49,243 nucleotides of DNA, taken from Akkermansiaceae bacterium UBA1506. GTDB lineage: Bacteria; Verrucomicrobiota; Verrucomicrobiia; Verrucomicrobiales; DEV007. The stretch's first letter is position 1, and every line of letters starts with the position of its first letter. Shown piece by piece: positions 26,443-35,703 of the stretch. The position numbers were made by a program, and so were the translations under genes. The notes under the pieces are model-generated. The model did not search any database and was not told the DNA's origin. It saw only the letters and a list, made by a program, of their open reading frames with translations. Location: the NCBI GenBank assembly GCA_002323995.1, contig DCQY01000008.1:1530-50772 (forward strand), given 5' to 3'.

Positions 26443-28257
26443 TCAGTGATCCGAAACGGCGAGTTCTTCGCCCTCCTTCTCCGGTTGACGAATGTTCTCA
26501 ACCATATCAATGACATCTTGCGGCGGGGCTTTATTGAAGGAGCAGACGGCAAGAGCGACGGCAAAGTTAATCAGCATGCCAAGCGTTCCGATACCTTCAG
26601 GAGAGATTCCGAACCACCAGTTCTCAGCGTTATTGGCATCCGGGTTGATGAATTTGAAGTAGATGATGTAGGCCGCCGTGAAGACGATTCCAACAATCAT
26701 TCCGGATATCGCACCCTCTTTATTCATGCGCTTACTGAAGATGCCGAAGATGATGGCGGGAAAGAATGAGGCAGCGGCCAGGCCAAAGGCGAAGGCGACT
26801 ACTGAGGCAACGAAGTCAGGAGGATAAACCCCGAAGATGCCTGCTATGACCACGGCAACACCGGCGGCACACCTTGCAATGAGCAATTCTTGTTTGTCGC
26901 TTATTCCGGGGGCAAACGTCTTTTTGACCAAATCGTGAGATACTGAGGTCGAGATAACGAGAAGCAGTCCTGCTGCAGTGGAAAGTGCTGCAGCCAATCC
27001 ACCTGCAGCTACTAGAGCAATAACCCAGTTCGGAAGCTTGGCGATTTCGGGATTTGCCAGAACCATAATATCTTTATCGACGTAAAGCTCGTTGGCTCCT
27101 TCGGTCGGCTGGTTGGTTAGGAGGCGTTCTTCATTTTTTCCTCGTTTGTCTCCATCAAAAACGGGCTTTCCGACTAGGGAGTTACCCTTGGTGTATTGAA
27201 TGATACCGTCGTCGTTTTTGTCCATCCATGCGATGAGCCCGGCGTTCTCCCAAGACTTAAGCCACTGGGGAGCCTCTGCGTATGGTTTGTTCGGGACCGT
27301 TTCGAGCAGATTGGTTCTTGCGAATACCGCAACCGCAGGAGCGGTCGTGTAGAGAATAGCGATGAACAAGAGAGCCCAGAAAGCTGAGACACGTGCTGCA
27401 CTCACCTTTTTTACGGTGTAGAAACGAATGATAACATGGGGCAGACCGGCAGTTCCGACCATGAGGGCCATGGTGATGAAAAACAGGTCCGTTGTCGATT
27501 TAGTGCCTTGTGTGTAAGCATCGAAACCAAGTTGAGTGCTGAGCCCGTCCAACTTGTCGAGGAGGGCGATTTCTTCACCTATCACGTTGGAGCCCAATCC
27601 AAGCTGAGGAACAGGGTTCCCTGTCAACATTACCGAGATAAAAATGGCGGGAACCATGAAGGCAAAAATGAGAACGCAGTATTGTGCGACTTGAGTGTAG
27701 GTGATGCCCTTCATCCCCCCGAGTACGGCGTAGAAGAAGACAACTGTCATTCCGATGAGCACTCCCCAGGTGATTGGCTCAAACCCGAAAAGCATAGGGC
27801 CTTCAACTTCTGAGAAAAGGAAGCGAGAAAACACCACACCCACGCCGCGCATCTGCCCGCAGACATAGGTGAAGGAGATGAAGATCGCGCAGATGAGTGC
27901 GACCAATCGGGCCGTTTTCGAGTAGTAGCGATCGCCGACAAAATCCGGCACCGTAAATTGTCCGAATTTTCTGAGGTAAGGTGCCAGAAGAAGCGCCAGG
28001 AGCACGTAGCCTCCGGTCCAACCCATTAAGTAGCGAGAGCCATCGAAGCCGTCGAACGAAATGATTCCCGCCATCGAGATGAATGACGCGGCCGACATCC
28101 AGTCAGCAGCGGTGGCCATTCCATTGGCAAGGGCAGGGACGCCGCCTCCTGCCACGTAAAATTCGCCTGTTGATGCGGCACGAGCCCAGATCGCAATGCC
28201 GATGTAGAGGGCAAAGGTGAGGCCGACAATAAGGTAGGTCCAGGTTTGAACGTCCAT
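26443..28257 (-). CDS. Sodium:solute symporter, acetate-permease-like large subunit
   Basis: Inner-membrane Na+-coupled uptake protein of the SSS family, 604 residues with about 13 helices (AWMSA-type start TAADWMSAASFISMAGI; GGMKGITYTQVAQY; LAAALSTAAGLLLVISTS). Together with the small DUF4212 subunit upstream it matches the two-subunit VC_2705-like symporters, which move acetate, lactate or similar acids. A soluble insert (about 340-395) includes DKNDDGIIQY, a calcium EF-hand-like loop, between membrane helices. The start is the ATG at 28257, 41 bases after the DUF4212 stop. Substrate is inferred only from the subgroup. Confidence 0.93.
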   Translation of the reverse strand: MDVQTWTYLIVGLTFALYIGIAIWARAASTGEFYVAGGGVPALANGMATAADWMSAASFISMAGIISFDGFDGSRYLMGWTGGYVLLALLLAPYLRKFGQFTVPDFVGDRYYSKTARLVALICAIFISFTYVCGQMRGVGVVFSRFLFSEVEGPMLFGFEPITWGVLIGMTVVFFYAVLGGMKGITYTQVAQYCVLIFAFMVPAIFISVMLTGNPVPQLGLGSNVIGEEIALLDKLDGLSTQLGFDAYTQGTKSTTDLFFITMALMVGTAGLPHVIIRFYTVKKVSAARVSAFWALLFIAILYTTAPAVAVFARTNLLETVPNKPYAEAPQWLKSWENAGLIAWMDKNDDGIIQYTKGNSLVGKPVFDGDKRGKNEERLLTNQPTEGANELYVDKDIMVLANPEIAKLPNWVIALVAAGGLAAALSTAAGLLLVISTSVSHDLVKKTFAPGISDKQELLIARCAAGVAVVIAGIFGVYPPDFVASVVAFAFGLAAASFFPAIIFGIFSKRMNKEGAISGMIVGIVFTAAYIIYFKFINPDANNAENWWFGISPEGIGTLGMLINFAVALAVCSFNKAPPQDVIDMVENIRQPEKEGEELAVSDH

Positions 28258-28298
28258 GCAGTAAGTAGAGAGCTGGGGCTGGTTGGTTAGGGAGGGTT

Positions 28299-28568
28299 TT
28301 AATCCTGCGTTGAACCGTATTTCTTATCCAGTTTGCTCATCATGCGAACGTAGACGGCAATTAGGATGACAAAGACATAAATACTGCCTTGCTGAGCAAA
28401 CCAGAAGCCGAGTTGAAAGCCTCCCAATTGGATCTTGTTGAGTTGGTCGACGAAGAGAATACCGCAGCCATAACTGACGATAAACCAGATGCCCATGAGA
28501 ATTCCGACGATGTTCAAATTGGATCGCCAGTATTCTCCATTGGATTTTGAAGTGGGTTTTTCAGACAT
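28299..28568 (-). CDS. DUF4212 small subunit of the sodium:solute symporter
   Basis: 89-residue membrane protein with two helices and the DUF4212 pattern: YWRSNLNIVGILMGIWF, FVDQLNKIQLGGFQLGFW and QQGSIYVFVILIAVYVRMM. In this family it is always encoded next to the SSS-type large subunit and is thought to be its accessory subunit. I start at the ATG before SEKPTSKSNGEYW; the longer frame upstream is not conserved-looking and overlaps the promoter region of the divergent acyl-activating enzyme gene. Confidence 0.93.
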   Translation of the reverse strand: MSEKPTSKSNGEYWRSNLNIVGILMGIWFIVSYGCGILFVDQLNKIQLGGFQLGFWFAQQGSIYVFVILIAVYVRMMSKLDKKYGSTQD

Positions 28569-28638
28569 GGAGGTATAAAAAAGGGTTCCGGTTGCCTCAA
28601 AAGGCACATTGATAAATCTTTCACTTAACGGGAAAGCG

Positions 28639-28656
28639 TCCCCTTTTTGAAGGGGA
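28639..28656. promoter_or_regulatory. Short hairpin in the divergent promoter region
   Basis: TCCCCTT (28639-28645) and AAGGGGA (28650-28656) form a perfect 7-base inverted repeat with a 4-base loop, between the divergent DUF4212 and acyl-activating enzyme genes. It could be an operator or part of a 5' leader; it is not followed by a clear T run in either direction, so it is unlikely to be a terminator. Role unproven. Confidence 0.3.
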
Positions 28657-28706
28657 AAATGGCTAAAGTGGTCGAAATCCTGTAAAAACAGACCACATTT
28701 CATCAC

Positions 28707-30863
28707 ATGGCCCGCAATCGCAATAAGCTAGAGCTTCACGGAGAGAGTCAGATTTCCCGAAACGGTGTCCTCGTGATTGCCAATCGACTCTCGTTTGGGG
28801 ACGTGTTGCACTTGGAAAGTCAGTTCGGAGAGCGTCAAATCGTCTATCTGACGGAGCGGGGGCTGGATTATGATCCCTTGCTTCAGTCTCATTTTGAGAA
28901 GACGGAAGTTGAAGCGGTCGAATTTTCTTTGGATGAGGCTTCCAAGGCCAATTTCAAGAAAGAACTTCATCAGTTTCTAGCAGATGACTGCCTTGTAATT
29001 TTCGTTCCCGGGGTGGCGCGAACCCGAAGCGGGCAGACAATCACGGTTCCGTCGGGCACCTTAAAATTTCTGATCAGTGCCGGTGCCCCGGTTTTACCAC
29101 TTTTTGTGGATCATCCCGAAGAGACTTCACTTTCGGTTGAAAAACGTGGAGCGCTCGAACGTACTGTTTTGTCTTTTGGGGAAGTGCTTCACCGAGAGGC
29201 AGCCAATCTCGCCAATTTTCAGGAGAGCCTTTTGATAGCCGCGGAGACTGCCTTTTCTCAGCGGCCAATCCTGAAAAGTAACTTGGCCTGGGAAATACTT
29301 AAGGGCCTCAAGAAACACAGTAAGACAACTGAAATTATTGATGGCTTAGACGGTCAGTCCTTGCGTTTTGACAAGCTGCTTGCGGCTGCGATCGTACTTT
29401 CGAAATACATTCGAGAAGCGACTGAAATGCCTCGCATTGGGGTTATTCTTCCTCCCGGAAAAGGCGGTATTCTTTGCAATGCGGCGGTCTTGCTGGCTGG
29501 AAAGGTTCCGGTTAACCTCAATTTTACTGCCGGCGAGAAAGCGATTGATTCCTGTATCGAGCAAGCAGGGTTGGATAAGTTTATCACAGCGGATCCTTTT
29601 GTAAGAAAGATGAGTTCTTTCAAATGGCCGCCCGACAAGAAGCTCATCTTCGTTGAACGAGTCCTCCGTGAGCTGAAACCAAAGATTATTCTCTGGTTGA
29701 TCCTTTCGAAGATTTTTCCGGTAGGCCTACTAAGGAGTCTGCTGAAGGTTCCGAAGAAAGGAGGAGATGAGGAAGCGGTGCTTCTCTTTACCTCCGGAAG
29801 CTCCGGTGATCCGAAAGGCGTTGTGCTATCTCATCGCAATCTCCTAGCCAATGTGAATCAATTTGGTGCCCGCATTAATCTGAAGTCTACGGAGAAGGTG
29901 TTGGGATGTCTTCCTCTGTTCCACAGTTTTGGTTGTACTGTGACGATGTGGTATCCGATGATCGAGGGGGTCAGCGTAGTGACCTATCCGAGTCCACTGG
30001 AGGTGCCGAAACTTGCTGAACTGATAGAGAAACATTCCGTGAGCCTGCTTTTGGCAACGCCGACTTTCCTGCGAGGTTATCTGCGCCGCGCTAAGAAGGA
30101 GCAACTTGAGAGCGTGAAGCTCGCAATTACGGGTGCTGAGAAACTTCCCAAGAAAGTGGCTGAGGCATTCGAAGATCGTTTCGGAAAACCGGTGTTGGAG
30201 GGATATGGCTTAACAGAGACTTCTCCCGTGACCAATGTTAACATGCCCGACCCTGATGATTCAGAGTTCTCAGGCGGAAAAGATGCCCCTGTGATTCCCA
30301 ATCATCGCTTTGGTTCTGTGGGGCAATTTATTCCAGGTGTGGCGGTTCGGATCACGGATCCAGAAACGCATGAGCCACTGCCGTTACATACCGCTGGTAT
30401 GATCTGGGTGAAAGGTGCCAATATTTTTGAGGGGTATCTTGGACAGCCGGCAAAAACAGCAGCGGTCGTGAAAAATCATTGGTTCATGACGGGTGATATC
30501 GGGCGCCTCGATGAGGATGGATTTCTCTACATTGAAGGTCGTCTTTCTCGATTCTCAAAAATTGGCGGTGAGATGGTGCCTCACGAAACGGTTGAGGATC
30601 ATATTAATAAAGCCTTAGGCCTTACCGACGACGAGCGCCGTGTTGCCGTGGTTGGCGTCCCGGACGAAGCCAAGGGCGAGGCCTTAATCCTTTTAAGTTC
30701 TGATCCGGATATCAATCTCCAAGACCTTCGCGCTAAGCTGACAGAGGAGGGGATTCCTGCCCTTTGGATTCCCAAGAAGATTGTTGAGGTTGAGGCTATT
30801 CCAATTCTTGCGTCTGGAAAGCTTGATATCAAAAGCTGCGAGGGTTTGGCGCAGGGTGCTTGA
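28707..30863 (+). CDS. Aas-like acyl-activating enzyme with a degenerate acyltransferase domain
   Basis: 718 residues, resembling bifunctional 2-acylglycerophosphoethanolamine acyltransferase/acyl-ACP synthetase. The N-terminal part (1 to about 195) aligns with PlsC, but the catalytic NHxSxxD has become NRLSFGD (R27 for His) and the FPEGTR-type motif reads FVPGVARTRSG, without its Glu. The acyltransferase half is therefore probably inactive. The AMP-forming ligase half is intact: TSGSSGDPKG (362-371), LPLFHSFG, EGYGLTETSP, FMTGDIGRLDEDGF and the catalytic lysine in ASGKLDIKS (K705). It likely activates fatty acids for ACP or phospholipid recycling. There is no membrane helix except a hydrophobic stretch near 320-335. 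Confidence 0.9.
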   Translation: MARNRNKLELHGESQISRNGVLVIANRLSFGDVLHLESQFGERQIVYLTERGLDYDPLLQSHFEKTEVEAVEFSLDEASKANFKKELHQFLADDCLVIFVPGVARTRSGQTITVPSGTLKFLISAGAPVLPLFVDHPEETSLSVEKRGALERTVLSFGEVLHREAANLANFQESLLIAAETAFSQRPILKSNLAWEILKGLKKHSKTTEIIDGLDGQSLRFDKLLAAAIVLSKYIREATEMPRIGVILPPGKGGILCNAAVLLAGKVPVNLNFTAGEKAIDSCIEQAGLDKFITADPFVRKMSSFKWPPDKKLIFVERVLRELKPKIILWLILSKIFPVGLLRSLLKVPKKGGDEEAVLLFTSGSSGDPKGVVLSHRNLLANVNQFGARINLKSTEKVLGCLPLFHSFGCTVTMWYPMIEGVSVVTYPSPLEVPKLAELIEKHSVSLLLATPTFLRGYLRRAKKEQLESVKLAITGAEKLPKKVAEAFEDRFGKPVLEGYGLTETSPVTNVNMPDPDDSEFSGGKDAPVIPNHRFGSVGQFIPGVAVRITDPETHEPLPLHTAGMIWVKGANIFEGYLGQPAKTAAVVKNHWFMTGDIGRLDEDGFLYIEGRLSRFSKIGGEMVPHETVEDHINKALGLTDDERRVAVVGVPDEAKGEALILLSSDPDINLQDLRAKLTEEGIPALWIPKKIVEVEAIPILASGKLDIKSCEGLAQGA

Positions 30864-31015
30864 CTTTTTAGGTGAAGCCGGACTGCGCCGTTTTCACCAC
30901 AAATTGTTGAGCCACCGAGTCCGCTTTACCTAAAATGTTTTCTGACAGGGGCAGTTCGGCCTGCATGCTCGGTGAAGCAAGTGATTGTCCGGAGGGGAGA
31001 TCTACCGGACCGTAA

Positions 31016-32863
31016 TCAGCCCGCCCCAGATTCAGCCTCGGCTTTTTTCTTGGCCCGCTTTCGCTCGTTTGCATCAAGGATGCGCTTGCGCAATCTGATA
31101 TTGTTAGGCGTCGCTTCGACGAGTTCGTCGGGCTCGATGTATTCGATGGCGCGCTCAAGCGAGAATTTAATTGCTGGAGTCAGATTGACGGTTTTGTCGC
31201 TACCGGCGGCACGGTGGTTGGTGACATGCTTGGCCTTGGTCGGGTTGACGGGGAGGTCATCCGTGCGCGGGTTCTCTCCAACGATCATACCCTCATAGAC
31301 GTTTTCACCGGGGCTGACGAAGAGCTTGCCGCGCGTTTCAATGTTGAGCAGAGAATAGTTCATCGCTTCGCCTTTCTCCATGGAAACCAGCGTGCCGGTA
31401 TGACGCGTTCGGATGTCGCCAGAGTCGGGGCGATACTCTTTAAAAAGGTGGGACATGATGCCTTCACCGCTGGTGAGGTTGAGCAGTTCGAACTCAAAAC
31501 CGATGAGGCCTCGAGTTGGAATGGTGACCTCGAGGTTCGTGCGGCCGTTCTTAGTGTTCATCGCTTCAGTTGTGCCCTTGCGGTTGGCGAGCGATTGCAT
31601 GCAGCCACCGACAGCGTCGTCGGGAACTTCGAGGTAAAGAGTCTCAAATGGTTCGTGCATTTTACCATCGATTTCGCGCTTGATCACGGTGGGACGTGAA
31701 ACGAGCACTTCATAACCTTCTCGCCGCATTTGTTCTACCACGACAGCGACTTGCATGGCACCGCGGGCGCTGACCTTAAATTCACCGGCACTGGCAGTGT
31801 CTTCCACTTTAATGGAAACATTAGTGCGCCCTTCTCGTATTAGGCGGTCCCGTATTTCCCGCGAGGTAACACGATCACCTTCTGTTCCCGCAAAGGGGCC
31901 ATCATTGACGGCAAAAGACATCATCACCGTGGGAGGATCGATCTCGACGAACGGAATATGACCAGCCTCAGAATTGGCAGCAATCGTTTCACCAATCTCG
32001 ACGTCCTCAAAACCTGACAGACCAACAATATTTCCGGCGACCGCAATTTCTGCCTCGCTTGTGGCGAGAGCATTATATTCGAACACTTTGGAAATTTTGG
32101 CGCGCTGTGGCTTTTCGCCGTCATGGATTCGCCAGACTGTGTCGGCAACGGAGACAGTGCCGGAGAGGATCTTGCCGATAGCGATTCTTCCGACGTAGTC
32201 AGACCAGTCGATGTTGGAAACCAACATGGTGAATTCGGCTTCAGGATCGACCTCGGGCGCTGGAATTTTTTCCATGATCGTATCGAGCAATGGCACCATA
32301 TCGGAAGCGTTTTCATTTGGCTCAACGTCGGCAAATCCATTTTTAGCGCTTCCGTAAAGGAAGGGGGCTTCGAACTGTTCTTCGGTAGCTTCGAGATCGA
32401 GAAAAAGCTCCAGCACCTTGTCGTGAACTTCGAGCGGCTCAGCATTGGCGCGATCGATTTTGTTAACGAAAACGATGGGAGTGAGGCCGGCAGCTAGGGC
32501 TTTCTTGAGTACGAAACGAGTTTGAGCCTGTGGCCCCTCGTAGGCGTCGACGACAAGCATGACCCCGTCTACCATCTTCATTACGCGTTCCACTTCACCG
32601 CCGAAGTCAGCGTGTCCAGGGGTGTCTACGATGTTGATGACGTTATCGCCCCAGCGAATGGATGTGTTCTTTGCCTTAATTGTAATTCCGCGCTCTCGCT
32701 CCTGATCCATCGAGTCCATAGCCCGATCGTCTACCGTCTGGTTCTCGCGAAAAGAGCCGGCCTGTTTAAGCATCTGGTCCACGAGTGTGGTTTTGCCGTG
32801 ATCAACGTGAGCGATAATGGCAATGTTTCGAATGCGATCCGGGGTGAGAGGTGTCTCGGACAT
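31016..32863 (-). CDS. typA: Translational GTPase TypA/BipA
   Basis: Ribosome-binding GTPase needed for 50S assembly and stress or cold adaptation. 615 residues with G1 AHVDHGKTTL, switch II DTPGHADFGGEVERV, G4 FVNKIDRANA and G5 YGSAKNG; then translation-factor beta-barrel domains and the BipA-type C-terminal region (FETLYLEVPDDAVGG, TPNNIRLRKRILD). The length and the ATG at 32863 match the family (about 605-615). Monocistronic; it converges with the acyl-activating enzyme gene and diverges from tilS. Confidence 0.97.
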   Translation of the reverse strand: MSETPLTPDRIRNIAIIAHVDHGKTTLVDQMLKQAGSFRENQTVDDRAMDSMDQERERGITIKAKNTSIRWGDNVINIVDTPGHADFGGEVERVMKMVDGVMLVVDAYEGPQAQTRFVLKKALAAGLTPIVFVNKIDRANAEPLEVHDKVLELFLDLEATEEQFEAPFLYGSAKNGFADVEPNENASDMVPLLDTIMEKIPAPEVDPEAEFTMLVSNIDWSDYVGRIAIGKILSGTVSVADTVWRIHDGEKPQRAKISKVFEYNALATSEAEIAVAGNIVGLSGFEDVEIGETIAANSEAGHIPFVEIDPPTVMMSFAVNDGPFAGTEGDRVTSREIRDRLIREGRTNVSIKVEDTASAGEFKVSARGAMQVAVVVEQMRREGYEVLVSRPTVIKREIDGKMHEPFETLYLEVPDDAVGGCMQSLANRKGTTEAMNTKNGRTNLEVTIPTRGLIGFEFELLNLTSGEGIMSHLFKEYRPDSGDIRTRHTGTLVSMEKGEAMNYSLLNIETRGKLFVSPGENVYEGMIVGENPRTDDLPVNPTKAKHVTNHRAAGSDKTVNLTPAIKFSLERAIEYIEPDELVEATPNNIRLRKRILDANERKRAKKKAEAESGAG

Positions 32864-33019
32864 AACGGCGGGAATGACCGCTCGAAATGCGAGAATGCAA
32901 GCAGTGAAGTGGGAAACGGAGAAATCGGCTTCGAATCTGAAAATCAGGCAAAACGAAGAGGGTTGACTGCTTGACCCAATCCTGTTCGGTTACAATAGAG
33001 GTCCCACCGGGGTCCGCGA

Positions 33020-34003
33020 ATGATGCGAACTGATTTGAATGAGCGGCTGGCAACGGAACTGCGCGAGTGGATGCCCGTGGGGCAGCGCTACCTTGTGGCG
33101 CTATCAGGGGGTCGCGATTCCATGGCGTTGATGCACTTTCTGAACGTGGCGGGTTACCGTGATCTTGTACTTTGTCATGTGAACCATTGCCTACGCGGCG
33201 AAGAATCCGACGGCGATGAGGTGTTGGTCAAAGAAACTGGAGAAGCGATGGGGTTACGGGTCTTTTCCACCCGCATCGGAGTAAAGGCGATAGCAGAAAA
33301 GCGAAAGTTATCGATTGAAACCGCGGCGAGGGAGGTGCGTTACTCTTGGTTTTCGGAGGTGGCGAGAAAGGAAAAATGTTGCCGGGTGGTGACTGCGCAT
33401 CATTCTGAAGATCAGGTAGAAACAGTCTTGATTAATTTTTTTCGTGGATCGGGTAGTCGTGGGATTTCAGGGATGAAGTGTCATTCGCACCGCGATGTGG
33501 ACGGTGTGGAACTAGAGCTTTTCCGACCTTTACTAGCAGTAGAGCGCGAGCGCATCGATAAATATGTTGAGGTTAACGGGATAGCTTTTCGCGAAGACTC
33601 AAGCAACGCGGAGGCCTTTGCGCTGCGCAACCGCGTTCGGCACCGTTTGCTTCCCGAGGTGGAATCGATTTTTGGCAGGAACGTTCGGGGGGCCGTCTTG
33701 AGGGCGGCGGAACTATCGAGAAGGGATGAAGCGTGGATGCAGGCCAACCTCGATAACCTTTCTGTAAAAATGTCGAAAGGTCTCGATGTGAAGCGGCTTC
33801 GAGAACTGCCTGAAGCCTTGCGTGATCGCTGTATCATGGGGTGGTTGAGGGAGAGTGGAGTTCCGAATTGCGGGTTTGATGAGGTATCCCGTGTTTCGGA
33901 AGTTGCCATGTCAATGGACCGGCCCGCTAAATTGAGTTTGCCTGGAGATTTTCATGTGCGCCGTCGAGAGGGTGTGCTTTTCTTGGAGGGCCCCCAACCA
34001 TAG
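33020..34003 (+). CDS. tilS: tRNA(Ile)-lysidine synthase
   Basis: Modifies C34 of the AUA-reading isoleucine tRNA to lysidine. The PP-loop is ALSGGRDSMALMHF (28-41). Other family features are LCHVNHCLRGEESDGDE, ETAAREVRYSWF, TAHHSEDQVETVL and FFRGSGSRGISGM, and a following region FREDSSNAEAFALRNRVRH. At 327 residues it is the short form without the C-terminal TilS domain of E. coli, as in several other phyla. It starts about 155 bases from the divergent typA start and ends 14 bases before the rfbB start, so the two may be co-transcribed. Confidence 0.93.
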   Translation: MMRTDLNERLATELREWMPVGQRYLVALSGGRDSMALMHFLNVAGYRDLVLCHVNHCLRGEESDGDEVLVKETGEAMGLRVFSTRIGVKAIAEKRKLSIETAAREVRYSWFSEVARKEKCCRVVTAHHSEDQVETVLINFFRGSGSRGISGMKCHSHRDVDGVELELFRPLLAVERERIDKYVEVNGIAFREDSSNAEAFALRNRVRHRLLPEVESIFGRNVRGAVLRAAELSRRDEAWMQANLDNLSVKMSKGLDVKRLRELPEALRDRCIMGWLRESGVPNCGFDEVSRVSEVAMSMDRPAKLSLPGDFHVRRREGVLFLEGPQP

Positions 34004-34017
34004 TCGACAGGAGTGCA

Positions 34018-35106
34018 GTGGAATCGAAATTAATGGCCTATCGAATTTTAGTTACCGGAGGAGCGGGATTTATCGGATCCAACCTCATTTATTATCTTCT
34101 TGGTTCAGCCGAAGCTGACCTGGGTATTTTAATTGAGAGGGTGGTCACACTGGACAAGCTGACCTACGCGGGAAACCCTGATAACCTCGAAGGACTGGCC
34201 GGCGATGGAAGGCATCGAATGGTGCAGGGAGATATTTGTGATGCCAATCTCGTCAGTGCTTTATTAAATGAGGAGCAAATTAACGCCGTTATTCATCTGG
34301 CAGCCGAGTCTCACGTGGATCGCTCAATCGATGCCTCATCGGAGTTTATTCGGACCAACGTGGTTGGCACTCACACGCTGCTCAATATTGCAAGGCAGCG
34401 GGCCAATGTGGGAAAGGTAGACTTCCGATTTCTTCATGTCTCGACCGATGAGGTCTATGGCTCCCTCGGTGCGAATGACCCTCCCTTTTCCGAGGTAAGT
34501 GCTTATGCGCCGAATAGTCCCTATTCAGCTTCCAAAGCGGCAGGTGATCACCTTGCTCGGGCCTGGTTTCAAACCTATGGATTTCCTGTCATCATCACCA
34601 ACTGTTCGAATAACTATGGACCACGCCAGTTCCCGGAGAAGCTTGTCCCTTTGATGATACAGAAGTTACGTCTTGGAAAAAAGCTGCCGATCTATGGGGA
34701 TGGTTCCAATGTGAGGGATTGGCTTTATGTGGAAGATCATTGCCGCGCTCTGGCTTTAGCTCTGGTCAAGGGAGCTCCCGGAGAAGTCTATAACGTTGGC
34801 GGTAAGTGCGAGCTATCAAATTTGGCAATGGTAAAAACTCTGATCACTGCAGTGGCAGAGATGGTCGATTCTGTCGATGCACAGAATCCGGAGGAGTGGA
34901 TTGAATTTGTTACTGACCGGCCCGGCCACGACTGGCGCTATGCGGTCGATTGTTCAAAGATCATTCGCGAATTGCATTGGGAGCCTAAAGAGTCCTTTGA
35001 GTCCGGCTTGAAGAAAACAGTAGAGTGGTACTTGGCCAACGACAGTTGGATCAGCGGGATTGAGGATGGAAGTTACCGCGGAGAGCGGTTAGGTCTCGGC
35101 GATTAG
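34018..35106 (+). CDS. rfbB: dTDP-glucose 4,6-dehydratase
   Basis: Converts dTDP-glucose to dTDP-4-keto-6-deoxyglucose for surface-sugar synthesis such as rhamnose. Short-chain dehydrogenase fold of 362 residues: NAD-binding GGAGFIGSNL, HLAAESHVDRSID, VSTDEVYGSLG (catalytic T/D/E), YSASKAAGDHLARAW (Tyr-Lys pair), TNCSNNYGPRQFPEKL and DGSNVRDWLYVEDH. A GTG at 34018 with AGGAG four bases upstream is favoured; an ATG at 34033 is the alternative. No rmlA, C or D is in the window, so the pathway is split. Confidence 0.95.
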   Translation: MESKLMAYRILVTGGAGFIGSNLIYYLLGSAEADLGILIERVVTLDKLTYAGNPDNLEGLAGDGRHRMVQGDICDANLVSALLNEEQINAVIHLAAESHVDRSIDASSEFIRTNVVGTHTLLNIARQRANVGKVDFRFLHVSTDEVYGSLGANDPPFSEVSAYAPNSPYSASKAAGDHLARAWFQTYGFPVIITNCSNNYGPRQFPEKLVPLMIQKLRLGKKLPIYGDGSNVRDWLYVEDHCRALALALVKGAPGEVYNVGGKCELSNLAMVKTLITAVAEMVDSVDAQNPEEWIEFVTDRPGHDWRYAVDCSKIIRELHWEPKESFESGLKKTVEWYLANDSWISGIEDGSYRGERLGLGD

Positions 35107-35107
35107 A

Positions 35108-35695
35108 TCATTCTGTAGGAATGACACCAAACTCAGCGAGGGCGCAGGTCACCTCGTCCATCGGTAGCCCGATAACATTGGTCATGGATCCTTCGATGCG
35201 CTCGATAATGTCAGCACCGTGTTCCTGAGCGGCATAAGCTCCTGCCTTGTCCATGGGGTTGATTTTATCGTGATAGGCAGTCATCTCTCTGGACGAAAGG
35301 TGCTTGAAATGAACGTCGGTGACGACATCAAAACAACTTTCTTTGTCGCTGTTGTATTTCATAATCGCGACGGCAGTGAAGACCTGATGGGAATTTCCGT
35401 TGAGCGATTCCAGCATCTGACGGGCCTCCGCTCGATCCATCGGCTTGGTGAGTACTTGATCACCGAGTAGGACGAGCGTGTCTGCGGCTACGACAACGGC
35501 TTCGGGGTGCTGTGTTGCCACCGCTTCTGCTTTGAGTCGGGCATTCAATTCGGTCAGCGTCCGAATGAGAATCGAAACGTCTTCGTTTTCCTCCACGTCG
35601 GGTTTGATCACTTCGAAGTCAAAATGAGCCTGCGTTAGCAAGTCGCTGCGTCGCGGTGAGCCGGATGCAAGAATGAGTCTGGGAGCGTCAGCCAT
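35108..35695 (-). CDS. maf: Maf-like nucleotide pyrophosphatase
   Basis: Hydrolyses non-canonical or bulk dTTP/UTP-type nucleotides; linked to septum inhibition in Bacillus. 195 residues: LILASGSPRRSDLL (substrate loop), DTLVLLGDQVLTKP, EARQMLESLNGNSHQVFTA and GAYAAQEHGADIIERIEG. The last motif is the YaaQ/G.. signature of the dTTPase (YhdE-like) subgroup. I start at the ATG; a GTG directly before it would add one residue. The stop lies next to the rfbB stop (convergent), and the start is a few bases after the MBL-fold gene's stop. Confidence 0.93.
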   Translation of the reverse strand: MADAPRLILASGSPRRSDLLTQAHFDFEVIKPDVEENEDVSILIRTLTELNARLKAEAVATQHPEAVVVAADTLVLLGDQVLTKPMDRAEARQMLESLNGNSHQVFTAVAIMKYNSDKESCFDVVTDVHFKHLSSREMTAYHDKINPMDKAGAYAAQEHGADIIERIEGSMTNVIGLPMDEVTCALAEFGVIPTE

Positions 35696-35703
35696 CACAT
35701 TAG

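Noticed and set aside
30868..31158. A 96-residue minus-strand frame overlapping the end of typA
   Set aside because: Its translation is low-complexity Ser/Pro and matches the antisense of nothing known; it overlaps BipA's C-terminus.
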